Shown piece after piece: positions 52,954 to 61,764 of a DNA stretch of 64,000 nucleotides. The translations under genes were made by a program, and so were the position numbers. The stretch comes from Candidatus Latescibacterota bacterium (lineage in GTDB: Bacteria; Latescibacterota; UBA2968; UBA8231). The DNA lies in the NCBI GenBank assembly GCA_022820485.1, contig JAJEFJ010000071.1:62001-126000 (forward strand). Direction: 5' to 3'. Each line of letters begins with the position of its first letter. Within the stretch, counting starts at the first letter, position 1. Under the pieces are notes generated by a model. That model was not told the DNA's origin and searched no databases. It saw nothing but the letters and a program-made list of their open reading frames with translations.

Positions 52954-53982
52954 TTACAGTTCGAGTTGGCATCCTCGCTCAGCCGCATTATACGCCGCCT
53001 CGACAAAGCGCATAGCCTGCCAGGCATCGTCGCCATTGGTGATAAAAGTACCCTGCCCACGGCTGGCGGCGACAAAGTCGGCGATAAAACCCAATCCGGC
53101 CGCCCCGCCGTACCCGGGTGCCTCGCCGACCGAGAGGTCGAATTGGCGGTACTCGTCCTCGGTCCAACCTTCGGCTTGGCTCTGGACGATGAGCCGGTCG
53201 CCGCGCCCGTCCCAATTTTGCATCATCCAAGTCGCATCCCCGGCGGTCCCCCTGAAACACAAGTAGATATCGCCGTAGCGGCGCGGCAAGACATAGCCCG
53301 CGTGCAAGCTGCCCAGTGCGCCGTTGTCCATGCGGAACGAAGCGGCGAGTACGTCCTCGACGTCGATTCCGGTGTCGCTCAGGGTCGCCTTGTGCGCGCT
53401 GACACCTTGGTACTCTAAGCCGCTGATATAGCGGATCAAATCGACCGTGTGGATCGCCAGCCAGTGCAGGATGCCCCCGCCCGCCTGTGCGCGGTCAAAG
53501 AGCCAGTGTTCCGGATTGCGCTGCTGGACGGTGCTGGTGACCATCCGCCCTTCGATGGAGACGATGCGGCCCAAGACACCAGCGGCGACGAGTTGACGCG
53601 CCTTGTCAGCAATCGGATGACAGCGGTTCAAAAAGGCCGTCGCCCACAACACCTGCTTTGCGGCGGCGAGTTCGTTGAGGCGAGCGATATCAGCAGCCGT
53701 GCGCGCGACCGGTTTCTCGGCTATGGTCGGAACACCGGCCTGCAAAAGCTGCGCGATGCGGTCTGGCGCTCGGTCGTTGCGCGTGCATACTATGGCTAAT
53801 CCCAGCTTCTCGTCCGCTAGCAGTGCGTCTAGGTTGCTATACACCTGATCGACATCAGTGCATTCTTCGGCCGCACAGACGACTAACCGACCCACCGCCT
53901 CGCAATGCTGTAGCGAGGTCAGCCACCCACGGCTGTGGGGATTGTCTAGCCCAACCAAAGCAGCGCATACTTTATCCGTCAT
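52954..53982 (-). CDS. Gfo/Idh/MocA-family oxidoreductase
   Basis: The ATG at 53982 (11-base overlap with the gene before it) gives 342 residues. The N-terminal NAD-binding part has AALVGLDNPHSRGW in place of the usual GxGxxG, and GVPTIAEKPVART, the EKP motif of the family. The C-terminal domain has ILHWLAIHTVDLIRYISG with the family's histidines (GGGxxxDxGxHxxD-like). It would oxidise or epimerise a sugar or cyclitol with NAD(P). It forms an operon with the second Gfo/Idh gene. Confidence 0.87.
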   Translation of the reverse strand: MTDKVCAALVGLDNPHSRGWLTSLQHCEAVGRLVVCAAEECTDVDQVYSNLDALLADEKLGLAIVCTRNDRAPDRIAQLLQAGVPTIAEKPVARTAADIARLNELAAAKQVLWATAFLNRCHPIADKARQLVAAGVLGRIVSIEGRMVTSTVQQRNPEHWLFDRAQAGGGILHWLAIHTVDLIRYISGLEYQGVSAHKATLSDTGIDVEDVLAASFRMDNGALGSLHAGYVLPRRYGDIYLCFRGTAGDATWMMQNWDGRGDRLIVQSQAEGWTEDEYRQFDLSVGEAPGYGGAAGLGFIADFVAASRGQGTFITNGDDAWQAMRFVEAAYNAAERGCQLEL

Positions 53983-54958
53983 GGTAATCCACCACCTTTC
54001 CCTCCCGCGCTGAGCGGTAGATGTTTTCCAACAGCGCCACCGTGCGCCGCCCCTCGCGGCCATCCACCCGCAGAGCGGTCCCATTTTCTAAGGCCGATAC
54101 CACGTCCTCGACGACGTTGGTCAGCGAATTGTCTATAGCCAGTAACTTCTCTTCCAGTCCATCGCCAAAGACGCGCATCTCGCCCGACAGCACGGCGTCC
54201 AGTAGCACCCCCCCTTCGCTGCCGTGGACCTCGGCGCTAAAGTAGGGACTTGCTGGGAAGGTCGTCGTGCCCAAGATCCCTCCCTTGGCTCCGCTTGCGA
54301 AATTCAAGATGGCTTGGCCAATATCCTCGGTCTCAATGTCGTGGTTCACAATCGCTGTTTCGCCATACACCGTCTTGGGCACACCCATGAACCACAGCAG
54401 GAGATCGATCAGATGCGACCCTTGGTTGGCCAGCGACCCGCCCCCGTCCATCGCCCAAGTGCCGCGCCAACCGCCGCCATGTTCAAAGTACTCCTGCGAG
54501 CGAAACCACTTAAAGCGCACCTCGCCGAGTATGGGCTTGCCCAATAGGCCCTGCTTGAGGGCTTCGGCGACGCGATAGTTGTTGTCAACGTAACGGCTTT
54601 GGTAATCGACCCCGAGCAAGAGGCCGCCCGCGTCGGCAGCGGCGATCAGCTCGTCGCAGGCTTTGGTGCTGACATCCATGGGCTTGGTAGTGATTACGTG
54701 CTTGCCAGCATTGAGGGCCTCGACGCCGATGGATGCGTGCAGCCCGCTCGGGGTCATCACCAGCACGACATCCACATCGCTCTGTCCCAAGGCGTCTTCA
54801 AGGGCTGTACACCACGAGCAGCCCATTTCCTCGCCTACTTGGCGGGCCAAGTTTTCGTTGAGATCGACGACCACGCGCAGTTCCGCCCCTGCGGTCTCAA
54901 CCACTTGCCGGGCGCGATTGCGCCCCATGCCCAACCCTACAACAACAAATCCGATCAT
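53972..54958 (-). CDS. Gfo/Idh/MocA-family oxidoreductase
   Basis: The 328-residue protein starts with the Rossmann motif VVVGLGMGRNRARQV and has TPSGLHASIGVEALNAGKHVITTKPMD, where the usual EKP is TKP, and GGGSLANQGSHLIDLLLWFMG, the catalytic GGG..D.G.H.ID motif. Its ATG has AAGGAGATAAT upstream. The threonine in place of glutamate of EKP is a slight departure. First gene of the two-gene Gfo/Idh operon. Confidence 0.9.
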   Translation of the reverse strand: MIGFVVVGLGMGRNRARQVVETAGAELRVVVDLNENLARQVGEEMGCSWCTALEDALGQSDVDVVLVMTPSGLHASIGVEALNAGKHVITTKPMDVSTKACDELIAAADAGGLLLGVDYQSRYVDNNYRVAEALKQGLLGKPILGEVRFKWFRSQEYFEHGGGWRGTWAMDGGGSLANQGSHLIDLLLWFMGVPKTVYGETAIVNHDIETEDIGQAILNFASGAKGGILGTTTFPASPYFSAEVHGSEGGVLLDAVLSGEMRVFGDGLEEKLLAIDNSLTNVVEDVVSALENGTALRVDGREGRRTVALLENIYRSAREGKVVDYHDG

Positions 54959-55028
54959 TTTATTATCTCCTTAGCAGATTTTTGAGGTATCGCATTATCA
55001 CAAGGAACATAGAGTACCGCCTCCAGCC

Positions 55029-55256
55029 TCATTCATAGCTTCTCAGAGGACGACTATGATACTCCACCATAGATGGACGACTCTTCTCGTATCGCAAGCT
55101 GATATGACGCCTGCTATGCTTCCACTCATACTTACGAACATGATCACCTAGAATCATAGTATCGTACGGGTTGCCCATGATACGCCTAAACGCGGTATCG
55201 TACGAGTCAAAGACCTGCCTACACGACGCCACACCGGTCTTTTCGCACAGCATCAC
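55029..55256 (-). CDS. Short hypothetical protein, low-G+C patch
   Basis: The 75-residue frame starts at a GTG (ATG one codon later) and has no visible ribosome site. It reads DSYDTAFRRIMGNPYDTMILGDHVRKYEW and a basic, tyrosine-rich tail. The same frame runs on upstream across the end of the next gene without a usable start, so the real start or even the gene is uncertain. No family recognised. Confidence 0.35.
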   Translation of the reverse strand: MMLCEKTGVASCRQVFDSYDTAFRRIMGNPYDTMILGDHVRKYEWKHSRRHISLRYEKSRPSMVEYHSRPLRSYE

Positions 55257-55284
55257 GGACCCGTCTTCGTCATAGACTAGACTC

Positions 55285-55554
55285 TTAGGCGGAAGGGGAC
55301 AACGATGCTTTCGTGTGCTTACTTGACGACGACGGGCTGGGAGCAGGGGTGGCAGGGGTTGACTTAACCTCCAAGGGTGCTGTGGCCTGATTCGCCTCAG
55401 CCTCTAGCTGATTGATGCTACCCTCTATCTTATCAAGGCGACCCGATAAATTCTCATGGTACAGGTAAAGGGACTCATCGAGAAAATTGGCTACGCCCAC
55501 CCCTATGAGAAATATCCAGACCAGAAGTACAAAAAATTGGACCATAGAGCGCAT
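55285..55554 (-). CDS. Small membrane protein with coiled coil and Ser/Pro tail
   Basis: The ATG after AAAGGA gives 89 residues: a membrane helix (about residues 5-24, FFVLLVWIFLIGVGVANFL), a coiled coil (YLYHENLSGRLDKIEGSINQLEAEA, in part), and a low-complexity tail (TPATPAPSPSSSSKHTK). Holin- or spanin-like size and topology are seen, but no specific family. It is next to the CoiA-like gene and on the same strand. Confidence 0.55.
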   Translation of the reverse strand: MRSMVQFFVLLVWIFLIGVGVANFLDESLYLYHENLSGRLDKIEGSINQLEAEANQATAPLEVKSTPATPAPSPSSSSKHTKASLSPSA

Positions 55555-55589
55555 ACGATTCCTTTCTGCAGACTTCGCCGCTGTGTGAT

Positions 55590-56483
55590 TTAGGGTATAT
55601 CACCGGGCCACAGCCACGCGCTGCACTTTATTAGCCTGTCCAGTGTGAAATCGCCCGCGGCAAACTTCTTGGCATCTACCTCAAGCGCAAGACGCTTACC
55701 CTCCTTCATCTGCTTCTTGAAGTCGTCATTCTTCGGGTTGCTATAGAAAATTTCAAAGATAAGCTCTCTTGGGTCCTGCGGCGTTCTGGCGGTTAGACGT
55801 TTTGCTCCGTCTTTGCCAACCCTTTTCTTTAAGTCTGCAATAGTCTTTTTATCGTAAAAGTCAGGATGGATTTGAGGCGGAGGTGCCCAATAGTCCCTCC
55901 ATTCTTCATCTGTCGAGAACCATAGAGGACGAGTCTCTCCTCTTGCTTTGAGGGCGCTCACCATCTTATCCCCCCGTTCATAAGCCTCCTCGAAATCCTC
56001 CTTGAGGGGCAACCACTCGGAGGTCAGCCTCTTGCTCTTGCCCCACGGTTTCAGCCACCAGTTCATGGCCCATGCCTGTTCGTCTTTGTGCATATTGTGC
56101 ATAGGCATACCCTCAAGACGTACATCATACCGCCTACCAAGGCCATCATCCTTATATTCGCTCTTAGCACGCTTCACCAAAAAGCCGCCTTCAGGGACGA
56201 TTAGGCCAGGGTGCGGAGGCAATCCCCTAATCATCTCACGTAGCAATACAGACTCGAGCCACGCTTGGATGATCTTATGGGTGTCGCAAGACTTGCTTGG
56301 GGGATGGGAAAAGTACCGGCTCGGTAGCTTCCTTCCATTCTTCCCCATCCCGCCATTGCCGCCCTTAAGGGTAAGCTCCGCACCACAGCCAAGGCAGGTA
56401 TAGCCAGAGCGGCCTTTAACAAGCCTCGGGTCATCTGGACGGACAATCTCTCCTTTCCATTTGGCAGGAATTTTTTCAGTCAT
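55590..56483 (-). CDS. CoiA-like competence/nuclease-family protein
   Basis: The 297-residue protein opens with a CxxC zinc ribbon (YTCLGCGAELTL), then RYFSHPPSKSCDTHKIIQAWLESVLLREM, the H..H pattern of the CoiA N-terminal domain, which sits before a restriction-like nuclease fold. The nuclease residues are not obvious in the remainder (GRRYDVRLEG could be a D-x-x-x-E-type strand). The C-terminal half is unlike CoiA. Low G+C compared with neighbours suggests transfer. Confidence 0.55.
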   Translation of the reverse strand: MTEKIPAKWKGEIVRPDDPRLVKGRSGYTCLGCGAELTLKGGNGGMGKNGRKLPSRYFSHPPSKSCDTHKIIQAWLESVLLREMIRGLPPHPGLIVPEGGFLVKRAKSEYKDDGLGRRYDVRLEGMPMHNMHKDEQAWAMNWWLKPWGKSKRLTSEWLPLKEDFEEAYERGDKMVSALKARGETRPLWFSTDEEWRDYWAPPPQIHPDFYDKKTIADLKKRVGKDGAKRLTARTPQDPRELIFEIFYSNPKNDDFKKQMKEGKRLALEVDAKKFAAGDFTLDRLIKCSAWLWPGDIP

Positions 56484-56517
56484 CTTAGCCCTTTACCTGA
56501 CACTATTCGGTCTCGGC

Positions 56518-56913
56518 TTAGACCCAGTTTTCACACTTCAATCCCCGAATTCGGCTGAACTCTCTCAGGTTATTGCTCACTAGGATGCACTGCTGACTCA
56601 GGGCATGCGCAGCGATTAGCAGGTCCATATTGCCGATGGGCTTGCCCTTTTTTTCTAAGCTAGTGCGGATTTTACCGTATTGCCGAGCCGCTTCCACATT
56701 CCAAGGCTGCACCTCCAGGTGGGAGACGAAATCAACTAAAATGCGTTGGTTCATTTTTTTTGACGAAGACCGCTCGACCCCATATTGCAGTTCCGCATAC
56801 GTGATCGTGGAAATACAGAGATCATTGGGAGGAATTGCGTTGAATTTCTCCAGTAAGTTAGCCGGTCGTTTTTTGATGATATAGATGCATATGTCGGTAT
56901 CCAGCATGTACAT
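56518..56913 (-). CDS. vapC: VapC toxin (PIN-domain RNase)
   Basis: The 131-residue protein has PIN residues Asp5/Asp7 in YMLDTDICIY, Glu in TYAELQYGVE, Asp in NMDLLIAAHA and Asn/Glu in LVSNNLREFSRI. The length and motifs are standard for VapC. The gene begins immediately at the stop of the VapB gene. Confidence 0.92.
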   Translation of the reverse strand: MYMLDTDICIYIIKKRPANLLEKFNAIPPNDLCISTITYAELQYGVERSSSKKMNQRILVDFVSHLEVQPWNVEAARQYGKIRTSLEKKGKPIGNMDLLIAAHALSQQCILVSNNLREFSRIRGLKCENWV

Positions 56914-57150
56914 CTAAAACAGATCCTCGCGGCTTTGGGGCGGGAGGTCTTCACGAGTCGCCATAAAATCTTCGGAAGGAAGCGGCGTCTCCTTAAAGAA
57001 GGCATCCCAAGACGACGGACGGGGCGAGAGGATGATATTCTGACCTTCTTTACTAATCAATACTTCCGACCCTGCAAAACGAAATTCTTTAGGTAGCCGC
57101 ACGGCTTGACTGCGACCGTTCATAAAGAGCTTGGCAATTTTAGGTTGCAC
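56914..57150 (-). CDS. vapB: VapB antitoxin (AbrB-type)
   Basis: A GTG at 57150, eight bases after AAGGAGG, gives 78 residues; the ATG at 57180 lies upstream of that ribosome site and is less likely. The AbrB-type DNA-binding part reads AKLFMNGRSQAVRLPKEFRF. The C-terminus (WDAFFKETPLPSEDFM) wraps the VapC toxin in known structures. Its gene would be repressed by the complex at a TA-rich palindrome just upstream. Confidence 0.9.
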   Translation of the reverse strand: MQPKIAKLFMNGRSQAVRLPKEFRFAGSEVLISKEGQNIILSPRPSSWDAFFKETPLPSEDFMATREDLPPQSREDLF

Positions 57151-57182
57151 GATAAAATCCTCCTTGTCGGCATATATCAAAG

Positions 57183-57190
57183 GTATATAC
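57183..57190. promoter_or_regulatory. Short palindrome upstream of vapBC, possible operator
   Basis: GTATATAC is a perfect 8-base palindrome 33 bases before the vapB GTG, within AT-rich sequence that could also serve as the -10. AbrB-type VapB antitoxins often bind such TA-rich repeats, but the site is short. Confidence 0.35.
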
Positions 57191-57237
57191 TATGAACTGG
57201 GAAATCAACCTGAGCAGTTGTGCAAACTTGTCGTCCG

Positions 57238-58842
57238 TCAATCTTCCACCACGTGCAACCGCTGGTTGACGGCCAAGTCTTCGAGCACTTGCACCCCCCC
57301 GGCCGGCCAGTGAATCTCCAGTCGCTCAATGCGCTCGGCCTTTCCCAAGCCGAACACGGGGTCGCGTTGACTGGTCGAGAGGAAACCCGATCCCGCCTTT
57401 ACTTCCCTGAGCTGCCGCCGACCGCCGGCCCATAGATACAGGCGGGCACCAATGCCGTCGCGGTTGCTCTGTCGGCCCTTCAGCGCGACCGCGAGGTAGT
57501 TGCCTCTGGCACCGTCATTGCGCAGCAGAGCAAAGCGGCGACCGTTGTTGACAAGGGCAATGTCCAAATCGCCATCTTGGTCGATGTCCCCAAAGGAGGA
57601 GCCGCGCACCACGTAGGAAGCCGCGAAAGCCGGGCCACTCTCAGCGGTCACTTCGCGGAAGACGCCCGCGCCCCCATTGCGAAAGAGCTGTGCCTGTTGC
57701 GCGTAGGTCACCAATTCGTCGTACTGTTCGATGTTGTCGTGGACGTGGCCGTTGCCCACGAACAGGTCTAGGAACCCGTCGTTGTCCGAGTCGAAAAACC
57801 CCGTACCAAAACCGAGGTAGTTCAGGCTGAGATCGCCGAGACCGGCCTTGAAGCTGATCTCGGAGTAAAATGAGCCATCGTTGCGATACAGCCCGTTGTT
57901 TTCCAACTGGTAGTTGGTGACGAAGAGGTCGAGATCGCCGTCTTGATCTATGTCGCCAGCATCGACGCCCATGCCCGCTTGGCTAGCCCCGTCTGCGCTC
58001 AGCGCGGTCCCGGCCAACAAGCCGGTCTCGGCAAAGGTGCCGTCGCCTTGGTTGAAGTAGTGGAAATTGGGCGTCAAGTCGTTGGCCACATACAGGTCCG
58101 GGTCACCGTCCTCATCGTAGTCGCCAGCCACCGCACCTAACCCATTGCCCTCGCCCGTGATACCCGCTTGGCGGCTAATCTCAGAAAAGACGCCGTGGCT
58201 CTCATTGCGGTAGAGAATATCTACAGTGGGCTCAAAGACCCTCGGATCGCAGTAGAAGCGCAGCCCCATGTCTTCGCGTCCACACCAAGGCTGCTCTCCC
58301 AAGACAAAGCGGACGTATTGCGCGGCAAAGAGGTCGAGGTCGCCGTCGAGATCGTAGTCGAACGCAACGGCGCTGGTGGTCCATCCCGCGTGGCCGAGAC
58401 CGACCGCGTCCGTCGCATCGACATAGCCGTCTCCTTCGCGCCGGTAGAACTGGTCTGGCCCCCACGCCGTCAAGTAGAGGTCTGGGTCGCCGTCCCCATC
58501 GTAATCGGCCGCAGTCACCCCCATGCCATAGGAAGTGCCGGGCGCGCCCGCTGCGCTGTCCATCCGCGCAAAGACGCGACCGTCGTTGCGAAAAAGCTGG
58601 TTAAAGGCGGTGCCCCGCCCCCGCCCTATGTCCCCGCTGTTGACCAAGTACAAGTCCCAATCTCCGTCACCGTCGTAATCGAGAAAGGCACTGCCAGCGC
58701 CATTGGTCTCAGGCAAGTTCTTCTCGGCAGAAGCCCCGTTGTCGTGGACGAAATCGATGCCTAATTCGCGAGCGACCTCGACGAAGTGGCTCTGCCCATG
58801 GCTAGCTGCCGACAGCAGGAGCACGAGAAGCAGCGCACTCAC
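57238..58842 (-). CDS. Secreted FG-GAP repeat protein with ASPIC/UnbV domain
   Basis: The 534-residue precursor has a signal peptide (LLLVLLLSAASHGQ) and about seven FG-GAP/VCBS repeats marked by calcium-binding DYDGDGDPDLYL, DYDLDGDLDLFA, DYDEDGDPDLYV, DIDQDGDLDLFV and DSDNDGFLDLFV loops, then the ASPIC/UnbV domain (GIGARLYLWAGGRRQ, FLSTSQRDPVFGLG). These proteins fold as beta-propellers and are exported; binding role is unknown. It starts two bases before the isomerase gene stop. Confidence 0.93.
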   Translation of the reverse strand: MSALLLVLLLSAASHGQSHFVEVARELGIDFVHDNGASAEKNLPETNGAGSAFLDYDGDGDWDLYLVNSGDIGRGRGTAFNQLFRNDGRVFARMDSAAGAPGTSYGMGVTAADYDGDGDPDLYLTAWGPDQFYRREGDGYVDATDAVGLGHAGWTTSAVAFDYDLDGDLDLFAAQYVRFVLGEQPWCGREDMGLRFYCDPRVFEPTVDILYRNESHGVFSEISRQAGITGEGNGLGAVAGDYDEDGDPDLYVANDLTPNFHYFNQGDGTFAETGLLAGTALSADGASQAGMGVDAGDIDQDGDLDLFVTNYQLENNGLYRNDGSFYSEISFKAGLGDLSLNYLGFGTGFFDSDNDGFLDLFVGNGHVHDNIEQYDELVTYAQQAQLFRNGGAGVFREVTAESGPAFAASYVVRGSSFGDIDQDGDLDIALVNNGRRFALLRNDGARGNYLAVALKGRQSNRDGIGARLYLWAGGRRQLREVKAGSGFLSTSQRDPVFGLGKAERIERLEIHWPAGGVQVLEDLAVNQRLHVVED

Positions 58843-58844
58843 TG

Positions 58845-59705
58845 CTATCCCCTGAGCAGCGGCTCAATATGGTCTTTGGCGCGCAGTAAACCTTCCTGTT
58901 GTAGCTCGGGCGTCTGCCAGAAGTAGTGGTCTTCGAGTTCTACTGAGAGCACGCCGTCGTAGCCCACATCTTCGAGTCGGCGTATTACAAAATTCCAATC
59001 CACCTCGCCCTCGCCGGGAATGGTATAGCGCCACCAGCCCTCGCCGCACACGTAGGTCGAGCTGTATGCCTCGCCCAAGTTGCCGGATTCGTAGAGCTTT
59101 TCCGGCATGATCTCGGTATCCTTGAGATGGACGTGCCGCACGCGGTCGCCAAACTCGTGCAAGAGCCGCTGATAGTCTATCTGCAGGCGCACGAAATGGG
59201 ATGGGTCGTAGCAGATGCCCAATCGTGGCGACGGGCACGCCGCAAAAATCAAGCGCAGGCTCTCGGGCGAGCAGCCCAGATTGGGATAGTGAGGCCGGCC
59301 GCCCGGCCAAGGTTCGATGGCGATATTGACGCCCACCTTCTCGGCGTGGGCCACGACCCGGGGATAGACCTTGGCAAAGATCTCAAAGGTCTCGGCTTTG
59401 GACATGCTGGGGTCGTCCGGGCCGAGCACGGTAAAGAGCGTGTGGCCGCCGTGCCGAGCTATCGCGCTCAAGCTCTTCTTGATCTCGCTCAAGCCCTTGC
59501 GGCGCTTGGCCGCGTCTCGAGTGAGGACCTGGCCGCCGCCGTCCGAGGAGCCGATAGCCAAGCCTAGTCGCTCGCAGGTGCGGGCGATCTGGCGAGTCAA
59601 AAGCGGGGTATCGACCGCGCCAAAACCGTTCTCGGCTAACCACGCGGCATAAGCGTCAAAGCCGATCTGACTGGAAAACGGAGGCATGCGGGTGCCGATT
59701 TTCAT
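58845..59705 (-). CDS. Sugar phosphate isomerase/epimerase (TIM barrel)
   Basis: The ATG at 59705, after GAAGGG, gives 286 residues. The TIM barrel has the metal-site strands IAIEPWPGGR, LGICYDPSHFVR, VRHVHLKDTEI and LSVELEDHYF, with Glu, Asp, His and Glu ligands. It is related to the gene at 22.3 kb but not closely. It follows the MFS gene and precedes the FG-GAP gene. Confidence 0.87.
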   Translation of the reverse strand: MKIGTRMPPFSSQIGFDAYAAWLAENGFGAVDTPLLTRQIARTCERLGLAIGSSDGGGQVLTRDAAKRRKGLSEIKKSLSAIARHGGHTLFTVLGPDDPSMSKAETFEIFAKVYPRVVAHAEKVGVNIAIEPWPGGRPHYPNLGCSPESLRLIFAACPSPRLGICYDPSHFVRLQIDYQRLLHEFGDRVRHVHLKDTEIMPEKLYESGNLGEAYSSTYVCGEGWWRYTIPGEGEVDWNFVIRRLEDVGYDGVLSVELEDHYFWQTPELQQEGLLRAKDHIEPLLRG

Positions 59706-59731
59706 GGTGTGTTCCCTTCTCTTGGATTGGA

Positions 59732-60886
59732 TTAAATGGGTATGCGGCCCTGCTTCTCTGGATTGACCCACTGAGTTACTACTAGCGAGACAAAGGCCAA
59801 GAGCGCACCGCTGATAAAAATGATCTCGTAGCCAAAAAAGAGCCAGACATAGCCGCCGACTAAGGGCGCGGCCACCGCGGCGACGTGGTTCATGGTCACC
59901 CCCATGGAGAGCGTGGGTTTGAGTTCGTCTGGGGGCGCAATCTTGTGCGCATAGGTCGTCAGCGCGATTCCGCCGAAGAAAATGAGGTTGTCGAGACAAT
60001 AGAGTGCGTACAGACTCGGTCGGTGCTCCACGATTGCGTACCCCAAAAAGACGAAGACCAACACGCTATAACTTAGCGTGAGCATCCGCCGCTCGCCAAA
60101 GCGATCGACCAAGCGACCCATCCACGAAGCCGTCAAAGTGATGAGCACTTGGTTGATCAACACTAAGACCATGGTCGTCTCCACCGGCATCCCGTGTACT
60201 TTCACGAGGGCAAAAATGGCGAAGGTGATGAACATTTGCTTGCGCAGGCCCTGGAGAAAATTCAGGGCGTAGAAGAGCAGATAGCGCCGTTTGAGCACCA
60301 AGCGCTTCTCGCCTGCGGGCGCGGCCTGATTATCGACCCAAAACAGGGCCAAGCCACCCGCTGCCGTACACACTCCGGCCAAGACAAAGACCCCCTCGTA
60401 ACGCAAAAACTCCAGCCCCACCATGCACACGCCAATCGCCGCCAGCCAAGCCAAGCTGCTGATGCTGCGCAATTGTCCCAGCCAGCGGCCCTTGTCCGCA
60501 GTCGGGCCATAGGCTAGGCCCATACTCTGCTCTAGCGGGAGCCAGCAGTGAAAGCCCAAGCTCCACACCAGTGAGAACGAGGCCAACATGAAGACCGAGG
60601 CCACCTCCGCGTACGCGGCAAGCCCAATACCCATCACTACCAGCGCAACCGCGGCGACTTTGGGCGGAGCCCAGCGGACAATCAGCGCGAGAAAGAACGC
60701 GTTGAGAAAACCGGGAACTTCGCGCAACGCCTCGACGTAGCCCAATTCGTGCGGCTCAATGCCCAGCCGCTCGACGATGAAGTTGTTAAACAGGGTCAAC
60801 TGCACCCCGAAGAACACCCCTGTCCCGGCCACAGCTACGGCCAACAGCGCGAAGTTTTTATTCCACTCTGCAAAAGGATTGGCGAT
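59732..60886 (-). CDS. Major facilitator superfamily transporter
   Basis: The protein of about 384 residues has 10-12 membrane helices, with the family's basic loop SWMGRLVDRFGERRMLTL (the GxxxDRxGRR motif). An ATC at 60886, five bases after AAGGGGG, is proposed as the start because the in-frame upstream sequence (ANPFAEWNKNFALLAVAVAGTG) completes the first helix; the first standard start codon, a TTG at 60844, would drop it. Substrate unknown, probably a sugar or sugar acid given the neighbours. Confidence 0.75.
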   Translation of the reverse strand: MANPFAEWNKNFALLAVAVAGTGVFFGVQLTLFNNFIVERLGIEPHELGYVEALREVPGFLNAFFLALIVRWAPPKVAAVALVVMGIGLAAYAEVASVFMLASFSLVWSLGFHCWLPLEQSMGLAYGPTADKGRWLGQLRSISSLAWLAAIGVCMVGLEFLRYEGVFVLAGVCTAAGGLALFWVDNQAAPAGEKRLVLKRRYLLFYALNFLQGLRKQMFITFAIFALVKVHGMPVETTMVLVLINQVLITLTASWMGRLVDRFGERRMLTLSYSVLVFVFLGYAIVEHRPSLYALYCLDNLIFFGGIALTTYAHKIAPPDELKPTLSMGVTMNHVAAVAAPLVGGYVWLFFGYEIIFISGALLAFVSLVVTQWVNPEKQGRIPI

Positions 60887-60911
60887 GACGGCCCCCTTGT
60901 TGATGTAGTGA

Positions 60912-60940
60912 ATTCAAGCACGCTTTCCCCGCACGGTCAA
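60912..60940 (-). promoter_or_regulatory. Promoter for the MFS-isomerase-FG-GAP operon
   Basis: On the minus strand TTGACC (60935-60940) and TTGAAT (60912-60917) are 17 bases apart, giving a start near 60905. This limits the translation start of the MFS gene to downstream of 60905. Confidence 0.45.
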
Positions 60941-60957
60941 CCGAACACCCCAGCCAC

Positions 60958-60986
60958 TTGACGCACCGATGGACAGCCGTTAAGCT
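60958..60986 (+). promoter_or_regulatory. Promoter for the creatininase-family gene
   Basis: TTGACG (60958-60963) and TAAGCT (60981-60986) are 17 bases apart, starting transcription about 28 bases before the ATG. It stands back to back with the MFS promoter. Confidence 0.5.
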
Positions 60987-61020
60987 ACCAGCCCCAACCA
61001 ACGCAAAGGAGATTGTTACG

Positions 61021-61764
61021 ATGGCCGACGAACGCGTCTTTGTTGGCGACCTGACCCGCAGGGAATTCCGCGAGCGTATCCAAGCAGGCACGATCAAGGC
61101 CGCCATCGTGCCCACCGCCGCTACCGAACAGCACAACGAACACCTGCACATGATCCACGACACCTTCCACGCCAGCTATATGGCCGAGTACGCGGCCAAA
61201 AAGCTCCTGCCCCAAGTGGTGGTAGCCACGCCGGTGGGCATCGGCGTTTCCGAGCACTGGATGGAGCACATCGGCACCCTGACCGTGCGGCCGGAAATTT
61301 TCTGCGAATACGTCTTCGATGTCTGCCATTCGCTCGTGCGGGCTGGCGTTGAAAACATCTTGGTACTCAACGGCCACGGCGGCAACGTCAAGCCCATGAT
61401 GCGCCGCATCGACGAATACCGGGAAAAACTCGGCGTCAACCTCCGCTTCCAATCCTATTGGGACGTGTACGACCCCGACTACGTGCAGCAACACATGGAG
61501 CGGGGACGCCTGCCTGGACACGCCGACGAATTCGAGACCTCGACCATGCTCTACCTAGCGCCGGAGCGCGTGCAAACCGAGGCCATCGACAATCCGGCCG
61601 CCGCCTTGGGCACACGCGCCAAGGGCGAGGCCCTAGTGGGGCCAGCCGTGGACGGGGTCGCCGCGCTGTTGGAACAAATGATCGCCGGCGAGGAAATCGA
61701 CCTGCCGCCGGTAACCTTCTATCCAGAGGGCAAGCGCAACCTCGTCACTGGCGAGCCGGTCTGA
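61021..61764 (+). CDS. Creatininase-family amidohydrolase
   Basis: The ATG at 61021, after AAAGGAGA, gives 247 residues. The metal-binding motifs of the family are intact: Glu and His in PTAATEQHNEHL, the HGGN turn in VLNGHGGNVKPM, and Glu in GHADEFETSTML. Such enzymes hydrolyse cyclic amides (creatinine, mycofactocin precursor, riboflavin-pathway formamides); the substrate here is unknown. The tail overlaps the convergent dehydrogenase by 20 bases. Confidence 0.92.
   Translation: MADERVFVGDLTRREFRERIQAGTIKAAIVPTAATEQHNEHLHMIHDTFHASYMAEYAAKKLLPQVVVATPVGIGVSEHWMEHIGTLTVRPEIFCEYVFDVCHSLVRAGVENILVLNGHGGNVKPMMRRIDEYREKLGVNLRFQSYWDVYDPDYVQQHMERGRLPGHADEFETSTMLYLAPERVQTEAIDNPAAALGTRAKGEALVGPAVDGVAALLEQMIAGEEIDLPPVTFYPEGKRNLVTGEPV

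Noticed and set aside
57238..58842. CRISPR-like repeats suggested by recurrent motifs in this stretch
   Set aside because: The recurring sequence is the coding of FG-GAP calcium loops in one protein, with irregular spacing and variable units.
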